Below, one piece after another: positions 1-6,894 of a stretch of DNA of 20,775 nucleotides. Position 1 is the stretch's first letter. The number at the start of each line of letters is the position of its first letter. Both the position numbers and the translations under genes were made by a program. The notes under the pieces are model-generated. The model was not told the origin of the DNA and ran no database searches. It was given only the letters and a program-made list of their open reading frames with translations. The stretch is from Bacteroidales bacterium (lineage in GTDB: Bacteria; Bacteroidota; Bacteroidia; Bacteroidales; VadinHA17): NCBI GenBank assembly GCA_025455505.1, contig JALOMK010000003.1:1-20775 (forward strand). The letters run 5' to 3'.

Positions 1-174
1 GTCTGCGGTGCGCGGATCGTAGCCGCAGTAGACCCGCAGCGGGCGACCCTCGCTCTCAGCCTCAACCAGGCGCTGGCGCAGCTCAGTGGTCATGGCTTGC
101 TTGAGGTCATCATCCCCGTATTCTGTGCCTCGCATCAGGTATTGGACTTGCTCTTCAATGCTCATTTTCGTCAT
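1..174 (-). CDS. tyrS: Tyrosyl-tRNA synthetase, N-terminal fragment (runs off the window start)
   Basis: Reading the minus strand from ATG at 174 gives 58 codons open to the window edge. The product begins MTKMSIEEQVQYLMRG and continues through RVYCGYDPRTAD. That last stretch is the class I TyrRS strand leading into the ATP-binding HIGH-like motif, which would lie just outside the window. The enzyme charges tRNA-Tyr in the cytoplasm. A GTGGAG Shine-Dalgarno sits 7 bases before the ATG at 174. A second ATG at 165 would place the ribosome site too far away, so 174 is preferred. The gene lies behind an intrinsic terminator (233-263) that separates it from the upstream gene. Only the N-terminus is visible, but the RVYCGYDPTA-type signature is distinctive. 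It belongs to the GC-rich, Chloroflexota-like segment. Confidence 0.85.
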   Translation of the reverse strand, partial: MTKMSIEEQVQYLMRGTEYGDDDLKQAMTTELRQRLVEAESEGRPLRVYCGYDPRTAD

Positions 175-232
175 AGTCGGTCTCCACAGGTGATTGTCTC
201 GCTGATTTTAATCGAATATCGCCACTTGCGGT

Positions 233-263
233 AAAAGAAAAGCGCCCTCGGTGGTGAGGGCGC
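233..263 (-). terminator. Intrinsic terminator after the small membrane-protein gene
   Basis: A perfect 8-bp inverted repeat (242-249 GCGCCCTC, 256-263 GAGGGCGC) encloses a 6-base loop. On the minus strand it is followed by TTTTCTTTT. It lies between the stop of the 287-802 gene and the start of tyrS, so it should end the upstream transcript. Confidence 0.85.
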
Positions 264-286
264 GCGGATACTCACCACACAACTGC

Positions 287-802
287 TCACAGCCGGGCGT
301 AATAAGTTCCCTCCCCCTGGCGATCCACAATTTGCAGACCGCTCTTCAATACAAGCTGGCGTAAAATTTCTTCGCCCATCTCAAAACCCATGCGACCCTT
401 TAATTCGCCGTGCATGCGCACCTCGCCAAGGGTATGAAACGCAAACGTGTTGCTCCGGCTGGAAACCTGGACCCGGTTGCCCCACCGGCTGGGCGCTACG
501 TGGATCTCATTCACGTCTTGCCATTCCAGGCGTACCTTCCTGATACCATTATGAAATTCGACCCCATCTATGCCCATTCGGATCACCGTCCGCCGGTCGA
601 TCCAGTTCCCCAGGCTGATCAAAAAAGCTGAAATCAGCAGGATGGCGAACATCGCCGGGATGACAAAAATTACCCGCTGGTTGGTGAGGTACAGGACCAG
701 CCACACAACACTCACTGCCGTCACCCCTGTCCAGGCAATCAATTCGCCTCGCCGGGAAATTAACTCAGGACGGTACTCGCGACCCTCCGCTGGCAAGCCC
801 AT
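287..802 (-). CDS. Small membrane protein with two transmembrane segments and a C-terminal PH-like region, function unknown
   Basis: The product has 171 residues. A short charged N-terminus is followed by two closely spaced hydrophobic segments (about residues 22-41 and 45-66). A soluble C-terminal half follows that is rich in short beta strands (for example GIDGVEFHNG and VRLEWQDVNEIHV). This arrangement resembles bacterial membrane PH-domain proteins of the DUF304/YdbT sort, in which the IDGVEF and W-x-D-I positions recur. That assignment is inference from pattern, not from a firm family match, and no catalytic motif is visible. The start at 802 is the only good Met before the first membrane segment. 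An extended -10 box ends only 6 bases upstream, which suggests a leaderless mRNA. The gene is divergent from the HNH gene and ends at a strong terminator. Confidence 0.7.
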   Translation of the reverse strand: MGLPAEGREYRPELISRRGELIAWTGVTAVSVVWLVLYLTNQRVIFVIPAMFAILLISAFLISLGNWIDRRTVIRMGIDGVEFHNGIRKVRLEWQDVNEIHVAPSRWGNRVQVSSRSNTFAFHTLGEVRMHGELKGRMGFEMGEEILRQLVLKSGLQIVDRQGEGTYYARL

Positions 803-808
803 GCCAGG

Positions 809-817
809 ATTATACCA
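809..817 (-). promoter_or_regulatory. Extended -10 promoter (TGGTATAAT) placed for a leaderless transcript
   Basis: On the minus strand the sequence TGGTATAAT matches the extended -10 consensus TGnTATAAT. Its 3' end is 6 bases from the ATG at 802, so transcription would begin at or next to the start codon. No good -35 box is seen at the usual spacing, as is common for extended -10 promoters. Confidence 0.55.
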
Positions 818-861
818 TCGCTAAAAATTAATCCCCCCTTGACGCCCGCCGGGGATTACCG

Positions 862-870
862 TGCTATAAT
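862..870 (+). promoter_or_regulatory. Extended -10 promoter (TGCTATAAT) for the HNH gene
   Basis: The sequence TGCTATAAT is a perfect extended -10 match. A TTGACG at 839-844 could be a -35 box, but its spacer of 20 bases is long. The predicted transcript start near 877 leaves a leader of about 16 bases containing GGAGG (883-887), 5 bases before the ATG at 893. Confidence 0.65.
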
Positions 871-892
871 TCGCACATTACCGGAGGCAGGT

Positions 893-1396
893 ATGCACAA
901 ATCGGTGCTGGTATTGAATGCCAACTTTGAGCCGATCAATGTGTGCAGCTCACGGCGAGCAATCGGTTTGATCCTGAATGGGAAAGCCAGTCTGGTGATG
1001 AACGGGCGCGGCGAGATCCGCACGGTTACCCGGGTCTTCCCGGCACCATCCATCATCCGCCTGGACAAAATGATCAAACGCCCCCGGCCGCGGGTGCGCC
1101 TGACCAAACGCGAAGTCTTGCGCCGGGATAATTACACCTGCCAGTATTGCGGGCAGCACTCCCTCAGCCTGACGATCGATCATATCATCCCGCGCCGCCT
1201 GGGCGGAGACCACAGCTGGGAAAACCTGGTGGCAGCCTGCCCTGCATGCAACCATCGCAAGGGTAGCCGCACCCTGGAACAGTCTCAGATGCACCTGTTA
1301 CAGCCGCCAGCCGAGCCGCCGGCTTCCGCATACTATCTCTTCGGTCGCCACCTGAGCGAAAATGCAGACTGGGTGCCGTTTGTCGAAGGCTGGTAA
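893..1396 (+). CDS. HNH endonuclease family protein
   Basis: The product has 167 residues. The start at 893 is chosen because GGAGG lies 5 bases upstream and a promoter precedes it. An upstream in-frame alternative would begin inside the promoter. The N-terminus (SVLVLNANFEPINV) is the strand region typical of the stand-alone bacterial HNH family found in many Chloroflexota, Actinobacteria and cyanobacteria. The HNH module follows: zinc-knuckle CQYC at 83-86, the catalytic DHIIPR block at 96-101, Asn111, and the second cysteine pair in CPACNHRKG at 116-124. Such proteins are predicted to cut DNA with a single metal ion. The cellular role of this family is not established, and no modification methylase or phage gene is adjacent. 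It converges on the MBL-fold gene with an 18-bp gap and no visible terminator. Confidence 0.9.
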   Translation: MHKSVLVLNANFEPINVCSSRRAIGLILNGKASLVMNGRGEIRTVTRVFPAPSIIRLDKMIKRPRPRVRLTKREVLRRDNYTCQYCGQHSLSLTIDHIIPRRLGGDHSWENLVAACPACNHRKGSRTLEQSQMHLLQPPAEPPASAYYLFGRHLSENADWVPFVEGW

Positions 1397-1414
1397 GTTA
1401 ATACCTGTCCCCGT

Positions 1415-2170
1415 CTAAAAATCTACTTGCATAAGGTCCACTGCTAGCTGCACCGGTCCCCGGAAAGTCTCCCGGGCGGCTGCGATGAGGCGGTCGGCTT
1501 GTAAATCTCTCGTCGGGTAATGAACAAGATACAGCTGGCTGGCTCCCGCCGCCTGGGCAATCTCGCCCGCCTGAGCGGCAGAAGAATGCCCATAGGAAGC
1601 CCCCGCGGCTTCATGGATTAACAGCCGAGTGCCTTGCGCCAGGCGCACCACCTGCGGGCAAGGTTCCGTATCACCAGAATAAGCCACCGTTCCCCCGGAG
1701 AGGAGCGACTCGATCCGTAGTCCAATAGTCGGGATGATGTGCCGGACCGGGGAGGCCAGGATTCGCACCTCTTCGCTCTCCAGCACAGTCACCAGCTCTT
1801 CCTCGGGCAGGCGGTGGAATTCCACCGGGAAGAAACCAGGCCAGCTCTTCCAATCAAATAATTCCATCATCTGCTCGGTCCTGTCCAGAGTGCTTGCCAG
1901 GCCATGAATATGAAGCGGCGCTTTTCGCCCCAGGAGCCATAAATTCATCAAGAACGGAGCCACCCCGGAGACGTGGTCGGGGTGAAAATGGGTCAGGATG
2001 ATATCGGTCAGCCGGTGGAAATCGAGCCCAGCCTGCCCCAGGCGTAAGGTGGGATGACCGGTACAATCGATCAACACCATGCGCTGTCTGCCAACCACAA
2101 CCATGTGGGTATTCTCATGGTTCTCGTCTGGAATTGCATACGAAGTACCCAAAATTACCAGTTGCAACAT
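1415..2170 (-). CDS. Metallo-beta-lactamase-fold hydrolase, ribonuclease Z-like
   Basis: The product has 251 residues. The start at 2170 is chosen over a Met 11 codons upstream because GAGGGGGA lies directly before it and the protein then begins with the expected first strand (LQLVILGTS). The metal-binding set of the RNase Z/PhnP-like branch is complete: THFHPDH at 60-66, His144, Asp167 in YSGDTEP, and His217 in LVHYP. Those ligands would bind two zinc ions. The long exosite arm of true tRNase Z is not evident, so it may be a general phosphodiesterase or other hydrolase of this fold rather than a tRNA 3'-end nuclease. The gene lies 40 bp downstream of the SpoIIM-like gene on the same strand and may be co-transcribed with it. 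Confidence 0.85.
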   Translation of the reverse strand: MLQLVILGTSYAIPDENHENTHMVVVGRQRMVLIDCTGHPTLRLGQAGLDFHRLTDIILTHFHPDHVSGVAPFLMNLWLLGRKAPLHIHGLASTLDRTEQMMELFDWKSWPGFFPVEFHRLPEEELVTVLESEEVRILASPVRHIIPTIGLRIESLLSGGTVAYSGDTEPCPQVVRLAQGTRLLIHEAAGASYGHSSAAQAGEIAQAAGASQLYLVHYPTRDLQADRLIAAARETFRGPVQLAVDLMQVDF

Positions 2171-2210
2171 TGTATTCCCCCTCGGGTCATCAACGTTATC
2201 CAATTTCGTA

Positions 2211-2333
2211 TTATCCTCCCATCACCAAGGTCACGATGCGCGGCGTCAGGAATACTTCCAGGATAGCCGCGCCAAGCAGCAGCGGCAAGACCAGCCCGAT
2301 CATTACCCGGAACCGGTCTGCCAATGGTGATAA
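2211..2333 (-). CDS. C-terminal end of a SpoIIM/DUF95-like membrane protein, cut at its 5' side
   Basis: Upstream of the MBL-fold gene, the minus strand encodes 40 codons ending in TAA at 2211-2213. The peptide contains RFRVMIGLVLPLLL and AILEVFLTPRIV, a final transmembrane helix plus an acidic residue and an F-x-TPR end. That pattern matches the last helix of stage II sporulation protein M (DUF95) proteins, which are widespread in bacteria that do not sporulate. Reading further upstream, an in-frame stop (2334-2336) follows at once, where the base composition also changes. The rest of the gene is therefore missing and replaced by unrelated sequence. The family call rests on a short stretch and is moderate. 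Confidence 0.5.
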   Translation of the reverse strand, partial: LSPLADRFRVMIGLVLPLLLGAAILEVFLTPRIVTLVMGG

Positions 2334-2345
2334 TTAGTTCCAGGC
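2331..2345. other. Junction between GC-rich (Chloroflexota-like) and Bacteroidota-like sequence
   Basis: The truncated SpoIIM-like frame ends here and the sequence to the right becomes visibly richer in A and T, with Bacteroidota-type genes. No transposase, integrase, tRNA or direct repeat is seen at the boundary. A chimeric assembly join is the simplest reading. The exact base of the join cannot be fixed from sequence alone. Confidence 0.6.
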
Positions 2346-2423
2346 TTGCCGAGGAAAGAGTTGAAGAGTATTGCCGTTCTCAAAATAATTCATAATTTCA
2401 GAGTTCAAATACTGAACCTGGTT

Positions 2424-3542
2424 ATGACTGCAGCTGAAAATCCCGTCGCATCTCCCCTTAAGGAGAGGATCACCTCTGTTGATTTCTTCCGCGGAATCAC
2501 TATGTTCCTTCTTGCCGGTGAAGCAACAAATCTTTTTGAACACCTTCTTGAGATGGACAGCGGCCTTGCTAATTTTTTTGGCACCCAGCTCAGTCATCAT
2601 GAGTGGAACGGCCTGCACTTCTGGGATCTTATTCAGCCTTTTTTCATGTTCATTGTTGGGGTTGCAATTCCCTTTGCAGTGGCAAACAGGTTAAAAAAAG
2701 GAGAAAGCGAAAATTGGATTCTTCTTCTTGCGCTTAAACGTTCTTTCCTGCTCCTGTTCCTTGGCTGGGCGCTTTATTTCACATCAGCCGGCAAACTCGT
2801 CTTCAGGTTTCAGAATGTGCTTGCACAACTTTCGGTAACCTATCTTGTTGCATTCCTGATACGAAACAAGAGCTTTAAGTTCCAGCTTGCATTCACACTC
2901 GCAATACTTCTCCTGATCGACCTTGCCTACAGGTTTTTCCCGGTTGAAGGCTTCAATCATCCCTGGGTAAATTATGAGAACCTTGGAGCCTGGTTCAATA
3001 ATACAATTGAGGGCGTTGACAAGGCAAGTGAATGGGCTACGCTGAACTTTGTGTCAACTACCGCTCATACCGTGTGGGGAGTACTCTGCGGAAAGCTGCT
3101 TATGAGCAGCAACACCGCGCAATATAAAATGAAAGTATTATTGATAGCAGGCATAAGCGGCCTGGTGATCGGTTACGGGCTTGACCTGCTGGGCATCACT
3201 CCCATAATTAAAAAGATAGCCACATCCTCTTTTGTGTTTGCCAGCGGCGGATGGACTGTCCTGGCCCTGTGCTTCAGCTACTGGCTTATAGATGTTAAGA
3301 AGCTGTTTGCCCGTGGAGCTAAGTTCTTCATAATAGTGGGCATGAATTCGATATTCATATATCTCTTCTTTCATATCGGAGGTGCAAGGCTCATCAGCAG
3401 GACGCTCGATCCCTTCAGCAAGCTTTTCTTTTCCTGGGGAGGGGAGCTCACAGTGGCAGTGATTACAAGTATCATGGTATGGGCCTCGATGTGGTATATC
3501 TGCTACTTCCTGTATAAGAATAAAGTATTCATCAAAATTTAA
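2424..3542 (+). CDS. Membrane acyltransferase of the heparan-alpha-glucosaminide N-acetyltransferase family (COG4299/DUF5009-like)
   Basis: The product has 372 residues. The ATG at 2424 is preferred over a TTG at 2346 because family members start shortly before the conserved block, seen here as RITSVDFFRGITMFLLAGE (residues 15-33). The second signature is HHEWNGLHFWDLIQPFFMFIVG (58-79). Its His three residues before WNGL aligns with the histidine that accepts the acetyl group in human HGSNAT; this alignment is made from memory of the family. About ten hydrophobic helices follow. Such proteins are thought to move acetyl groups from acetyl-CoA across the inner membrane onto amino sugars. In Bacteroidota they often accompany glycan or peptidoglycan-sugar recycling, but no such genes are adjacent here. 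No Shine-Dalgarno is seen. The gene stands alone, with a GC-rich inverted repeat just after its stop. Confidence 0.85.
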   Translation: MTAAENPVASPLKERITSVDFFRGITMFLLAGEATNLFEHLLEMDSGLANFFGTQLSHHEWNGLHFWDLIQPFFMFIVGVAIPFAVANRLKKGESENWILLLALKRSFLLLFLGWALYFTSAGKLVFRFQNVLAQLSVTYLVAFLIRNKSFKFQLAFTLAILLLIDLAYRFFPVEGFNHPWVNYENLGAWFNNTIEGVDKASEWATLNFVSTTAHTVWGVLCGKLLMSSNTAQYKMKVLLIAGISGLVIGYGLDLLGITPIIKKIATSSFVFASGGWTVLALCFSYWLIDVKKLFARGAKFFIIVGMNSIFIYLFFHIGGARLISRTLDPFSKLFFSWGGELTVAVITSIMVWASMWYICYFLYKNKVFIKI

Positions 3543-3550
3543 GAGACCCA

Positions 3551-3577
3551 CCCCCGGCCCCTCCCGGGAGGGGAGCC
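3551..3577. repeat. GC-rich palindromic intergenic repeat
   Basis: A perfect 16-bp inverted repeat (CCCCTCCC at 3558-3565, GGGAGGGG at 3566-3573) lies in a flank reading CCCACCCCCGGCC on its left. No T-run follows, so it is not a standard terminator. Similar CCCCTCCC..GGGAGGGG blocks are, from memory, common interspersed repeats in Bacteroidota genomes. The 3543-3729 spacer otherwise holds CATACC-type short repeats (3593-3605) and a promoter. Confidence 0.6.
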
Positions 3578-3687
3578 AAATGCCATACACCTCATACCGC
3601 ATACCTTTACACCGTTTGTCGCTTTTAAGTATAAATACCACATTTCAAATAGGTTTTAATATTCTATGAGCTTCGGAAGCCCGCTGA

Positions 3688-3695
3688 TATCTTTG
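3688..3695 (+). promoter_or_regulatory. Bacteroidota -7 box (TATCTTTG) for the Hdr-like operon
   Basis: The sequence matches TAnnTTTG exactly and lies 34 bases before the ATG at 3730, predicting a leader of roughly 25-30 bases. A TTTG -33 box at the usual distance is not found. Confidence 0.5.
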
Positions 3696-3729
3696 TGTTA
3701 GGTGATTAACACCACGCATCAGCCAGGAC

Positions 3730-4449
3730 ATGGAAAACCTTTATGAGCTTCTTGAGCAGGATATCCGTTTTGAGGAAGGCCTCAACGCCTGCATGAATTG
3801 CGGCGTATGTACCGCCATATGCCCTGCTGCCGAGTTCTATAATTACGATCCCAGGAAGGTTGTTGATATGGTTCAGGGCAAGGATAACAGCGAAATAGAA
3901 AGCCTTTTGAAGTCCGACACTATCTGGTATTGCGGAGAGTGCATGTCCTGCAAGACAAGGTGTCCGAGAGGCAACACTCCCGGCTTTGTTATTATGGCCC
4001 TTCGAACTCTTTCCCAGAGGCTCGGATACTTCACCGAATCTGAAAAGGGCCGCCAGCAGTTTGCAATTAAGAGAACAGTGGGCGACAATATTTTCAAATA
4101 CGGCTACTGCGCAGCAACATATGCCGTCAACCCTTCCATGCATCCGGAGCAGGGGCCTATCTGGGAATATATACTTGAAAACAGCGATGACGTTTTCGAG
4201 CGCCTCGGAGGCCAGATCAATGGCATAGGAACGGGTCCGCTCAGGAAAATCCCTGAAGAGGCCCTCGAAGAGCTAAGGAAGATATTTGACGTCACGGGAG
4301 GAACAGACTTTTTCAAGTCAATAGAGGAAAATTCAAAAAGAAAAGCTGCCGAACAGGGGATCCAGTTCAGCCCCTCAGGCACTGACAATGATTATTTTGT
4401 CGAGGTATATACGGCGAACAGCAACAATCACACAGGCAATCAGGAATAA
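3730..4449 (+). CDS. HdrC-like iron-sulfur protein (two [4Fe-4S] clusters), first gene of the Hdr-like operon
   Basis: The product has 239 residues and no signal peptide, so it should act in the cytoplasm. Two complete ferredoxin-type motifs are present: C21-x2-C24-x2-C27-x3-C31-P (CMNCGVCTAICP) and C68-x2-C71-x2-C74-x3-C78-P (CGECMSCKTRCP). This is the dicluster arrangement of heterodisulfide reductase subunit C, which wires electrons between the flavoprotein HdrA and the cysteine-rich HdrB. The protein is longer than simple HdrC. After the clusters it carries about 150 further residues, mixed alpha-helical and without cysteine motifs, ending in a polar tail. The HdrB-like gene follows after 8 bases, so the two are surely co-transcribed and probably form a pair, like C1/B1 of the sHdr system. 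The physiological substrate cannot be told from sequence. Confidence 0.85.
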   Translation: MENLYELLEQDIRFEEGLNACMNCGVCTAICPAAEFYNYDPRKVVDMVQGKDNSEIESLLKSDTIWYCGECMSCKTRCPRGNTPGFVIMALRTLSQRLGYFTESEKGRQQFAIKRTVGDNIFKYGYCAATYAVNPSMHPEQGPIWEYILENSDDVFERLGGQINGIGTGPLRKIPEEALEELRKIFDVTGGTDFFKSIEENSKRKAAEQGIQFSPSGTDNDYFVEVYTANSNNHTGNQE

Positions 4450-4457
4450 ATACAGGC

Positions 4458-5519
4458 ATGAAACCAGAAGGCAAAAAGAGGATTTGGTCCGATTATCAGA
4501 AGGAGATGGCTGATGATAAATTTTTCTATGTGAGGTCCTGTATACGGCAGAGCTTTTTCCCTGGATCGGAGCAATTCTTTCTCAACCTGATGAGGAATAT
4601 CCTCGGGAAGGATGTATACGAGAATCCGGCCCACACTACATGTACCGGGATAGGATATCACAGCGACATTGTGCTGCCTGCAACCATAATGACAGTTATT
4701 GCAAGGCACTTTGCCCTCATGAAGGAGGCAGGTTACAAGAATATAGTTATTTCATGCGTTACATCCTTCGGGCTCTACACAGAGATTCTTGAAACCTGGA
4801 AGCACTTCCCCGGGGAGCTTGAAAAAACGCGTGAATATCTCTGGAAGGCAACAGGCAGGGAGTTCGACATACCTGAAACCGTTGCCCATACGAGCGACAT
4901 TGTGTATAAATTCAGGGATCCGATAGCTGAAAAGGCAAAAGTCAGTCTTGTTGACAGCAACAGCGGCAAGCCTCTGAATGTTGTTGAACACATTGGCTGC
5001 CATTATGCAAAGATGTTCCCGAAATCGGGGATAGGCGGGGCTGAATTCCCCCGTGTCCTGAGCGGGATGATAGAAGCCTGGGGAGGAAATGTTGTTGATT
5101 ATCCCGAAAGGCGACATTGCTGCGGTTTTGGCTTCAGGCAATACCTTGTTCAGGCAAACAGGGGCTACTCGGTTTCAAACACTGAAAAGAAGTTCTCCTC
5201 GATGAAACCCTATAAGCCTGACTTTGTTCTTACCAACTGCCCGGGATGCAACATGTTCATGGACAAATGGCAATACACTATAAAAGAGCTTGAAGGAATA
5301 TCATACGGCGAGAACGGCGAATCAATTCCAATACTCACTTACGAGGAACTGGCCGGCCTCGTCCTTGGCATGAATCCATGGGATCTTGGCCTGCAGTATC
5401 ACATGGTTCAGCCTGAGCCCTTGCTCAGGAAACTTGGAATCGATTTTGATCCCGCAGATAAATTCCGTACGAAAGATGGCAGGCAGATGCCTGTTCCTGA
5501 AAACCTCATTAACGCATGA
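4458..5519 (+). CDS. HdrB-like protein with one intact and one degenerate CCG cysteine motif
   Basis: The product has 353 residues and is soluble. Canonical HdrB has two cysteine-rich CCG domains, each able to hold a non-cubane [4Fe-4S] cluster. Here the C-terminal copy is complete: C181, C221-C222-G, and C261-x2-C264 (HCCGFG, NCPGC). The N-terminal copy has kept only single cysteines where pairs are expected: C28, C62 (TTCTGIG in place of CCG) and C100 (SCVTS in place of CxxC). It may bind a different cofactor or none. Comparable asymmetry is my recollection for sHdrB1-type proteins and should be checked. The gene begins 8 bases after the HdrC-like gene and its stop overlaps the next start (ATGA). 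In a complex it would be the catalytic or thiol/disulfide-handling subunit, with unknown substrate. Confidence 0.8.
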   Translation: MKPEGKKRIWSDYQKEMADDKFFYVRSCIRQSFFPGSEQFFLNLMRNILGKDVYENPAHTTCTGIGYHSDIVLPATIMTVIARHFALMKEAGYKNIVISCVTSFGLYTEILETWKHFPGELEKTREYLWKATGREFDIPETVAHTSDIVYKFRDPIAEKAKVSLVDSNSGKPLNVVEHIGCHYAKMFPKSGIGGAEFPRVLSGMIEAWGGNVVDYPERRHCCGFGFRQYLVQANRGYSVSNTEKKFSSMKPYKPDFVLTNCPGCNMFMDKWQYTIKELEGISYGENGESIPILTYEELAGLVLGMNPWDLGLQYHMVQPEPLLRKLGIDFDPADKFRTKDGRQMPVPENLINA

Positions 5520-6553
5520 TTATGGCAGGCTCAGTCATTGTTATCGGAGCAGGTTCTGCTGGAATGGAGGTCTCAGGGGTTCTCGCCCGAAGCGGAGTCA
5601 GCGTAACGCTTATTGAAAAAACAGCGAATACAGGGGGGCATGTGAAAAACTGGCATCATCTTTTCCCTGATCACAGGGATGGAGCTGATGTTGTTTCATA
5701 TATGGGAGTACGCGCTGGCCACAAGCTTGTCAATATTCTTACAGGCACTGAAATAAGAGAGCTTTCAAGAAAAGGAGGGAAATTCCATGCGACAACGGAA
5801 GGGGGCAGCGAGTTAACAGGCGATGCAGTTGTTGTCGCTACTGGTTTTGACCTCTTCGACTGCTCCCGGAAAGAAGAATACGGTTACGGCATCTACGACA
5901 ATGTCCATACATCGGCTGAGCTTGAGGAAATGTTCCGGGCTGGAAGGCTCACCACCGCTTCAGGAAAGGAACCTGAAAAGATAGGGTTCGTTCATTGCGT
6001 CGGATCGCGTGATGAAAAGGTTGGAAACCTGTATTGTTCAAAGCTTTGTTGTGTGACTGCTGTGAAGCAGGCAATTGAAGTCAGGAAGAAGCTTCCGCGT
6101 TCGAAGGTGTTCTGCTTTTACATGGACATGAGAATGGGAGGCGCCAGCTATGAGGAGCTTTACAGGGAGGCCCAGGAAGAGTGGGGGATAAGCTTCATCA
6201 GGGGAAAGGTGTCGGAAGCAGGGGAAATGATCGACCACAGGATACAGGTTAAGGTTGAAGACACTCTCGTGGGCCGGCCCTTGAAACTTGAGCTTGACAT
6301 GCTTTTCCTCATGGCCGGGATGGAAATGTCGGAGGCAGGTGCCAGAATATCACGGATAGCAGGGCTCAAAACCGGCGAAAACAGGTTCCTGCTTGCATCG
6401 GACAACCATTACGGTTCAAACAGGGGAAATGTTGAGGGAATTTTTTATGCAGGTTCCTGCACTGCCCCGATGAATATTACAGAGACTATCAGTCATGCAA
6501 GAGCTGCGGCAACTGAAGTTATTGATTATCTGAATGGAATTAATCTGAAATGA
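5516..6553 (+). CDS. Short HdrA/QmoA-like FAD flavoprotein without iron-sulfur domains
   Basis: The product has 345 residues and is soluble. It begins with a Rossmann FAD-binding motif GAGSAG (11-16) and Glu34 at the end of the second strand. The HdrA hallmark follows: HCVGSRDE at 160-167 and YCSKLCC at 173-179. A C-terminal FAD motif around GIFYAGSCTAPMNITE (309-323) closes the thioredoxin-reductase-like core. Methanogen HdrA has an added N-terminal [4Fe-4S] region and C-terminal ferredoxin domains. Both are absent here, so the size and content match QmoA and sHdrA better. It should take or give two electrons at FAD and pass them to the HdrC-like partners. Its ATG overlaps the HdrB stop, and its own TGA overlaps the next ATG, so translation is coupled. 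Met3 at 5522 is a possible alternative start. Confidence 0.85.
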   Translation: MIMAGSVIVIGAGSAGMEVSGVLARSGVSVTLIEKTANTGGHVKNWHHLFPDHRDGADVVSYMGVRAGHKLVNILTGTEIRELSRKGGKFHATTEGGSELTGDAVVVATGFDLFDCSRKEEYGYGIYDNVHTSAELEEMFRAGRLTTASGKEPEKIGFVHCVGSRDEKVGNLYCSKLCCVTAVKQAIEVRKKLPRSKVFCFYMDMRMGGASYEELYREAQEEWGISFIRGKVSEAGEMIDHRIQVKVEDTLVGRPLKLELDMLFLMAGMEMSEAGARISRIAGLKTGENRFLLASDNHYGSNRGNVEGIFYAGSCTAPMNITETISHARAAATEVIDYLNGINLK

Positions 6554-6894
6554 ACAGGTTTGGATTCTCATTATCAAAAGGTCGGCAGATAAATTACGAC
6601 ACTAACGACAGGAGTGCCGCCGAATACGTGATTGCCGGGGAACCAAGCCTCCTGGCATGCATCGAGTGCGGAGGCTGTGCATCGACATGCACTTCAGGGA
6701 ATTTCACTTCTTTCAGCCTGAGGCAGCTCAATATTTTATTAAAGCGGGGAGAAAATGACTCCCTCAGGGATGAACTCCGGAAATGCATGCTATGCGGTAA
6801 ATGCACACTCGTGTGCCCGAGGGGTGTAAATACAAGGAATGTTATCCTTCTTGCAATGGAGGCTTTCAATAAATCACAGGATTATGCAGTTTGA
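6550..6894 (+). CDS. Second HdrC-like two-cluster iron-sulfur protein
   Basis: The product has 114 residues and is soluble, close to the minimum for an HdrC module. It has two full motifs, C37-x2-C40-x2-C43-x3-C47 (CIECGGCASTC) and C79-x2-C82-x2-C85-x3-C89-P (CMLCGKCTLVCP). The first motif ends in CT rather than CP. In family terms it is an electron carrier between the flavoprotein encoded just upstream and the CCG-containing membrane subunit encoded just downstream. It overlaps both neighbours: 4 bp (ATGA) with the HdrA-like gene and 11 bp with the next. A second HdrC in the same operon, placed directly after HdrA, parallels C2 of the sHdr cluster. Confidence 0.85.
   Translation: MNRFGFSLSKGRQINYDTNDRSAAEYVIAGEPSLLACIECGGCASTCTSGNFTSFSLRQLNILLKRGENDSLRDELRKCMLCGKCTLVCPRGVNTRNVILLAMEAFNKSQDYAV

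Noticed and set aside
839..844. TTGACG as a -35 box for the HNH gene
   Set aside because: A spacer of 20 bases to the -10 box is too long to rely on. The extended -10 explains the promoter without it.
2346..2423. Longer N-terminus for the acyltransferase from a TTG at 2346
   Set aside because: The added residues show no family pattern and reach into the suspected join. The ATG at 2424 sits just before the conserved block.
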